A DNA stretch of 64,000 bases from CAVVYV01 sp963818205 (GTDB lineage Bacteria > Actinomycetota > Thermoleophilia > Solirubrobacterales > 70-9), in assembly GCA_963818205.1 (NCBI GenBank), contig CAWFRG010000004.1, positions 186,001-250,000 of the forward strand, given 5' to 3'. Shown here one piece after another: positions 60,699 to 64,000 of this stretch. The notes below the pieces were generated by a model. The model saw only the letters and a list, made by a program, of their open reading frames with translations, was not told the DNA's origin and ran no database searches. Made by a program: the position numbers and the translations under genes. Every line of letters starts with the position of its first letter. The stretch's first letter is position 1.

Positions 60699-60857
60699 TC
60701 ACCGGGCGGGACCGGGAACGTACGGAGTGAACTTGGGCTCGTACTCGATGGTCTCGACGACCTTCTTGATACCGCAGACGGGACAAACGAGCAGGAACGT
60801 GAGGAGCTTCGTGGCGTTGTCGTAACGCGATGTCGTGTCATAGAGGTGATCACACAT
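60699..60857 (-). CDS. 52-residue zinc-ribbon-like small protein
   Basis: A short ORF from ATG 60857 to TGA 60699. It begins MCDHLYDTTSRYDNATKLLT, has a central LLVCPVCGIKKVVETIEYEP and ends FTPYVPGPAR. The Cys-Asp-His at the N-terminus and the CPVC pair could form one zinc site. Codon use is normal for the window and the sequence lacks the Arg/Ser bias of shadow frames, so I regard it as real. No family name; similar short zinc proteins occur in Actinobacteria. Confidence 0.7.
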   Translation of the reverse strand: MCDHLYDTTSRYDNATKLLTFLLVCPVCGIKKVVETIEYEPKFTPYVPGPAR

Positions 60858-60988
60858 CGCCTGCACTGTTGCGCGCACACGAGCCCCCCGCCATACCCCT
60901 CCACCCGAAACTGCGTTCCGCCAGACCGGAGCGCTGGGGTGGGGACAGCCCTACCAGTCGGCGGTCCCGCCCGCGTTAACAGGCTCGA

Positions 60989-61358
60989 CTAGCCGGCTAG
61001 GCGCCTGAGCGATTCGGAGACCGACGGGGGCTCCTGGCCTTCCTCGGCGGCGGCCTTCGCGGCCTCGTCGAGGGAGCTGACCGCCGCGACCGCGATCGCC
61101 GCCTCCTTCGGACCGATGCGGCCGGAGTCGGCGCGCTCGGCGAAGAAGCGCTCGAGCTGCTCCGCCGAGCTCCCCCAGCCGAGACTGTCCGACCACCAAC
61201 GCAGCGCCCTTCAGGCCGTGGGCCTCCACCCGGAGCTCCTCGACCCGGGCGGTGTCGGACTTCCCGGATCCGGCAAGCTCCTCGACCCCCTCGATGATGC
61301 TGTCGGCGCGACGGTCGGTCTCGCTGGCAAGCATGTCGAGCAGATCGGTGTCCCCCAT
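60989..61358 (-). CDS. Hpt-domain phosphotransfer protein (one frame break)
   Basis: About 122 residues from ATG 61358 (MGDTDLLDMLASETDRRADS). The phospho-His site is RVEAHGLKGAALVVG. The frame breaks near 61175; the natural sequence continues AEQLERFFAERADSGRIGPK and ends SVSESLRRLAG. The span is 123 codons plus one. Four-helix Hpt proteins relay phosphate between hybrid kinases and response regulators. No such partner is adjacent; those in the window are orthodox kinases. Confidence 0.8.
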
Positions 61359-61377
61359 CGGACTAGTTGTACTCCGG

Positions 61378-62365
61378 TCAGGGCCCGTCGGCCACACGGC
61401 CCACGGCGTCCTGCAACTCGCCCACGCTGAAGGCGCCCTCGATCACGGTGCTGACCTTGCCGCTGCGGTCGATCACGAACAGCCAGGGCTCGCTCGGAAG
61501 GCGGTAGGCGCGCATCTGCGGGCGCACCCCCTTGTTGATCTCGTTGTCGTTGTAGACCTCCTGGTGGATGAAGGCGACCCGGTCGCCGAACTCCCGCTTC
61601 ACCTGCTCGGCGACGTCGACCACGGGCCCGCAGATCCGGCTCTGGCAGAGCTGCGGGGTGGCGAAGAGGAGGACCACCGGCTTGCGCCCGAGAACGTCGG
61701 CGAGGTCCTCGTCGTGCATGTCGTCTGGGCGGCACCCGGGTGTCGATCTCGGAGATGTCGGCGACCTCGTCGGCGGTCGGGGTGTGCACCTTCGGCGCGG
61801 GGTCGCCGACGTCGGGCGGGATCGAACTGGCCCACCTCGCTCGGGGTCGGCAGGAGGCTGCCGGTGTAGCCGTCGCCCTCCTTGACCAGGGCGGCGAAGG
61901 TCCAGGGTCCGGGCTTGTCGAGGGGGATCTCGGTGACGTAGATCGCCTGGGCGGCGTCCGGGTCGCTGCTGGTGGTCTCGGCGCGAAAGGCGGGCTCGGT
62001 GCTGAGGTCCTCGATCCTGGCGGTGAACGGCCCGATCGCGGGCCCCTCGAGCCCGGCGCCGGGCGCCGCGTAGATCGCCACCTGGGCGTCGGTGATCTGG
62101 TCATGGCCGACGGCTGAAGACGCCGAAGGCAAAGCGGTTCTCGCCCCTGCGGAGAACGAGCGCCGCCGGCGATACCACCGGGCCCTCGCCGCTTGCGGCG
62201 GAGAGCACCTGCTGGAGGGTCTTGCCGTTGGCGGCCGGGAACTCGGCGGGGCTGGGCGCCGGCCGGTCGCGGGAAGCCGTTGCCCTCGTCGTCGGAGTCT
62301 CCGCCGCACCCGGCGAGCAGAGCCGCGGCCAGGGCGTCGCGGCCAGCGCGCGCACACGGGGGCAT
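61378..62365 (-). CDS. Thioredoxin-like lipoprotein (four frame breaks)
   Basis: A secreted protein of about 328 residues in five frame segments. The lipobox is AAALLAGC. The middle domain reads EFPAANGKTLQQVLSAASGE, VSPAALVLRRGENRFAFGVF, then QITDAQVAIYAAPGAGLEG, and IYVTEIPLDKPGPWTFAALV as a beta-sandwich. The C-terminal thioredoxin fold has VVLLFATPQLCQSRICGPVV, FIHQEVYNDNEINKGV and PSEPWLFVIDRSGKVSTVIE. The span is 329 codons plus one, which fits four one-base insertions. The CQSRIC pair may act in redox or metal delivery. Probably intact in vivo. Confidence 0.75.
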
Positions 62366-62425
62366 CGTAGTCGGCACTCAGATAGGGTGGCCCGCGCGGT
62401 TAGCGCGTCCCTGAAGGAGGATTCG

Positions 62426-63214
62426 TTGGCGGAGAGGGCGGCACTGATCACAGGCGGTTCGAGCGGGATCGGGCTGGCGATCGCGCGGGCCCTGGCCGAG
62501 GACGGGTACGGGGTGACGGTCTCCGCGCGGCGTCCGGAGAAGCTCGAGGCGGCGGCGGAGGATCTGCGCGCGGCGGGCCACGACGTGCTGAGCGTGCCGG
62601 CGAACATGGTCGATGAGGATGACCTGACGAAGCTGGTCGAGGAGCACCGCGAGCGCTTCGGGCGGCTCGACGTGCTGCTCAACAACGCCGGCGTCGGGAT
62701 CGGCGAGGCGATGCACGAGCTGACGAGCAAGTACGTGGACATGCAGCTCGGGGTCAACCTGCGCGCGGTGATCCTGATGACCCGGGAATGCCTGCCGATG
62801 CTGCGCGAGGCGGGCGGCGAGCACGGGAAGGCGCTGATCCTGAACATGGCCTCGATCAGCGGCAAGGCGGGCCAGGCGTGGCTCTCGGTCTACTCGGCGA
62901 CGAAGGCGGCGGTGATCGGCTTCAGCCAGGCGACCCAGCGGGAGGTCGCGGGCGACGGAATCCAGGTGACGGCCTTCGCCCCAGCCTTCGTCGACACGGC
63001 GATGACCGAGTTCGTGCGAGGAGGCGGTCGTCAGGAGGACATGATCCGGCCCGAGGACATCGCCGAGGCGATGCGGATGCTGCTGCGGACCTCGCAGAAC
63101 TGCATGATCCCGGAGATCGTCCTTCCTCCGCCCGGGCGACACCGAGCAGTCCCCCACTTCCCTAGTCAGCAGGCCGGGCGCTACCTGCAGGGATCGGACC
63201 GCCTGAAGGCTTAG
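62426..63214 (+). CDS. Short-chain dehydrogenase/reductase
   Basis: About 262 residues from TTG 62426, with AAGGAGG 6 bases upstream. It has the NAD(P) motif LITGGSSGIGLAIARALA, VLLNNAGVGIG, the catalytic Ser in MASISGKAGQAW and the Tyr-x-x-x-Lys in LSVYSATKAAVIG. The last part after PEIVL may be out of frame: shifting one base gives FLRPGDTEQ, a more usual SDR ending, so the true stop may be near 63203. Substrate unknown. It converges on the glycosyltransferase gene, whose stop it overlaps by three bases. Confidence 0.87.
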   Translation: MAERAALITGGSSGIGLAIARALAEDGYGVTVSARRPEKLEAAAEDLRAAGHDVLSVPANMVDEDDLTKLVEEHRERFGRLDVLLNNAGVGIGEAMHELTSKYVDMQLGVNLRAVILMTRECLPMLREAGGEHGKALILNMASISGKAGQAWLSVYSATKAAVIGFSQATQREVAGDGIQVTAFAPAFVDTAMTEFVRGGGRQEDMIRPEDIAEAMRMLLRTSQNCMIPEIVLPPPGRHRAVPHFPSQQAGRYLQGSDRLKA

Positions 63215-64000
63215 GCGCCGCGCCCCCTATCGGGGAAGAGGCGGGAGCCGCGGATGATCCCGGCCCACCCCCCGCTCCACCAGGCGATCTGGCGGAGCAG
63301 CCCGTACCAGGCGTCCTCGAGGTGCTCCGCGCGGGCCCGGCCGCGGACGCGGGCGATGAGGACGAGCCAGACGCCCTTCGCGGCCCTGACGATCTCGCGC
63401 ACGCGGGGCTCCCCGCGGTGTCCGAGGACTGCGCGGTGCTTGGCGCCGACGAGGCCGGCGCCGTAGGCCCAGCCGAGCTGCTGGCGGAAGAAGCCGAGTT
63501 GGGAGGCGCGGTGCTGGTGGTGGGCGATCGCGCCCTCGCCGAAGGCGAGGCGCAGCGGGCTGAGCTCGACTGAAGCGGAGGCCGATCTCGACGTCCTGGG
63601 CGCGGGTCATCCGGGGGTCGAAGGGACCGATCTGATCGAAGACGGACCGGCGAAAGGCGGCGTTGGCGGTGATCGCGTAGGGCGGCTTGGAGGTGAAGGC
63701 GAACTGCTGCCAGCGGCCGAGCATGCGGGTGGCCTGGCGCTGGGCCGAGGTGTGGGCGTCGGCGTGCTGGAGCTCGCCGCCGACGCAGCCGACCTCGGGG
63801 TCGGCGAAGGGCTCGGACGAGCTCGGCGGAGCCAGTCGGTGACCGCGACGCAGTCGCCGTCGATGAAGGCGACGATCTCGCCCCGCGCCTCCTCGATGCC
63901 GTGGTTGCGGGCGTTGGAGACGCCGCGGCGCCGCTCGCGCAGGCGGCGCACCGGGTAGCCGTCGATGATCTCGCCGGTGCGGTCGGTCGAAGCGTTGTCG
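63211..64000 (-). CDS. Family 2 glycosyltransferase, N-terminus beyond the window edge (several frame breaks)
   Basis: The gene enters at the right edge, missing its N-terminal part, and shows DNASTDRTGEIIDGYPVRRL and GVSNARNHGIEEARGEIVAF with the metal-binding IDGDC. Then come a break near 63830, KPPYAITANAAFRRSVFDQI, PFDPRMTRAQDVEIGLRFSR, another break near 63575, and HHQHRASQLGFFRQQLGWAY and REIVRAAKGVWLVLIARVRG to the stop. GT-A fold with an inverting catalytic Asp (AQDVEI). It transfers sugars for envelope polysaccharides. Several single-base errors are needed to join it. Confidence 0.8.

Noticed and set aside
1..64000. CRISPR arrays, insertion sequences, integrases, restriction systems, rRNA
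   Set aside because: None found by eye: no regular spaced repeats, no transposase or integrase motifs, and no rRNA signature.

Overview
The window looks like chromosomal DNA from a GC-rich actinobacterium, most likely class Thermoleophilia (Solirubrobacterales or a relative). This is inferred from the high-GC codon use, frequent GTG/TTG starts with 4-base gene overlaps, a fused SecDF, the yebC-ruvC-ruvA-ruvB and pdxS-pdxT orders, paired F420-type LLM enzymes with an HxlR regulator, a type 1 encapsulin with ferritin-like cargo, and many small Thermoleophilia-style secreted proteins. No marker that fixes the species is present.

Layout. 1-0.9 kb: C-terminal part of a membrane-linked SpoIIE-type phosphatase. 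0.9-4.8 kb (minus): a probable operon behind a clear SAM-I riboswitch with its own terminator, holding a threonine-synthase-like enzyme, a MoaD/ThiS-type sulfur carrier ending Gly-Gly-Ala, a secreted protein, a glucose-1-phosphate cytidylyltransferase and a nucleotide-sugar epimerase/dehydratase. 4.9-10.5 kb (plus): CorA, two HIT proteins, a phosphohexomutase, an MBL hydrolase and a diacylglycerol-kinase-type enzyme. 10.5-28 kb (mostly minus): housekeeping block of relA/spoT, recJ, secDF, ruvBAC, yebC, an M29 aminopeptidase, pdxT, pdxS and an RpiR regulator, with a strongly folded non-coding stretch near 27.0 kb. 29-38 kb (plus): a rearranged potassium-pump locus, kdpD C-terminal kinase - kdpE - a 26-residue membrane peptide - kdpF - kdpA - kdpC - kdpB - unknown gene - separate KdpD N-terminal protein - Usp protein. 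38-44 kb: a Gfo/Idh/MocA oxidoreductase behind a terminator-ended leader, then a xylose-type ABC importer and a ROK regulator. 44-48 kb (plus): a tight operon of aldo/keto reductase, DsbA-like protein, thiolase, encapsulated ferritin and encapsulin shell. 48-54 kb: two LLM oxidoreductases with an HxlR regulator, a hemerythrin protein, a hydrolase remnant, a DUF1801 protein and a divergent MarR regulator. 53.7-60.3 kb: a cell-envelope module of MacB-type permease, ATPase, adaptor with a peptidoglycan-binding segment, two tandem lipoproteins, a VanY-type carboxypeptidase and a divergent VanR/VanS-type two-component system, ending at a tRNA(CAU). 60.4-64 kb: a 52-residue zinc protein, an Hpt protein, a thioredoxin-like lipoprotein, an SDR enzyme and a glycosyltransferase cut by the right edge.

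How the parts fit. The kdp genes, kinase and regulator form one potassium-uptake system whose sensor is split into two genes about 6 kb apart. The encapsulin pair stores iron inside a protein shell, with redox genes in the same transcript. The SAM riboswitch places a threonine-synthase-like enzyme and a sulfur carrier under methionine-type control, which suggests sulfur-carrier-dependent homocysteine formation.

A caveat for the whole window: roughly 20 genes carry one or more one-base indels while other long genes (recJ, secDF, relA, kdpB) are intact. Several indels lie in G or C runs. This looks like sequencing or assembly error rather than biology, so broken genes are annotated across their breaks as single genes.
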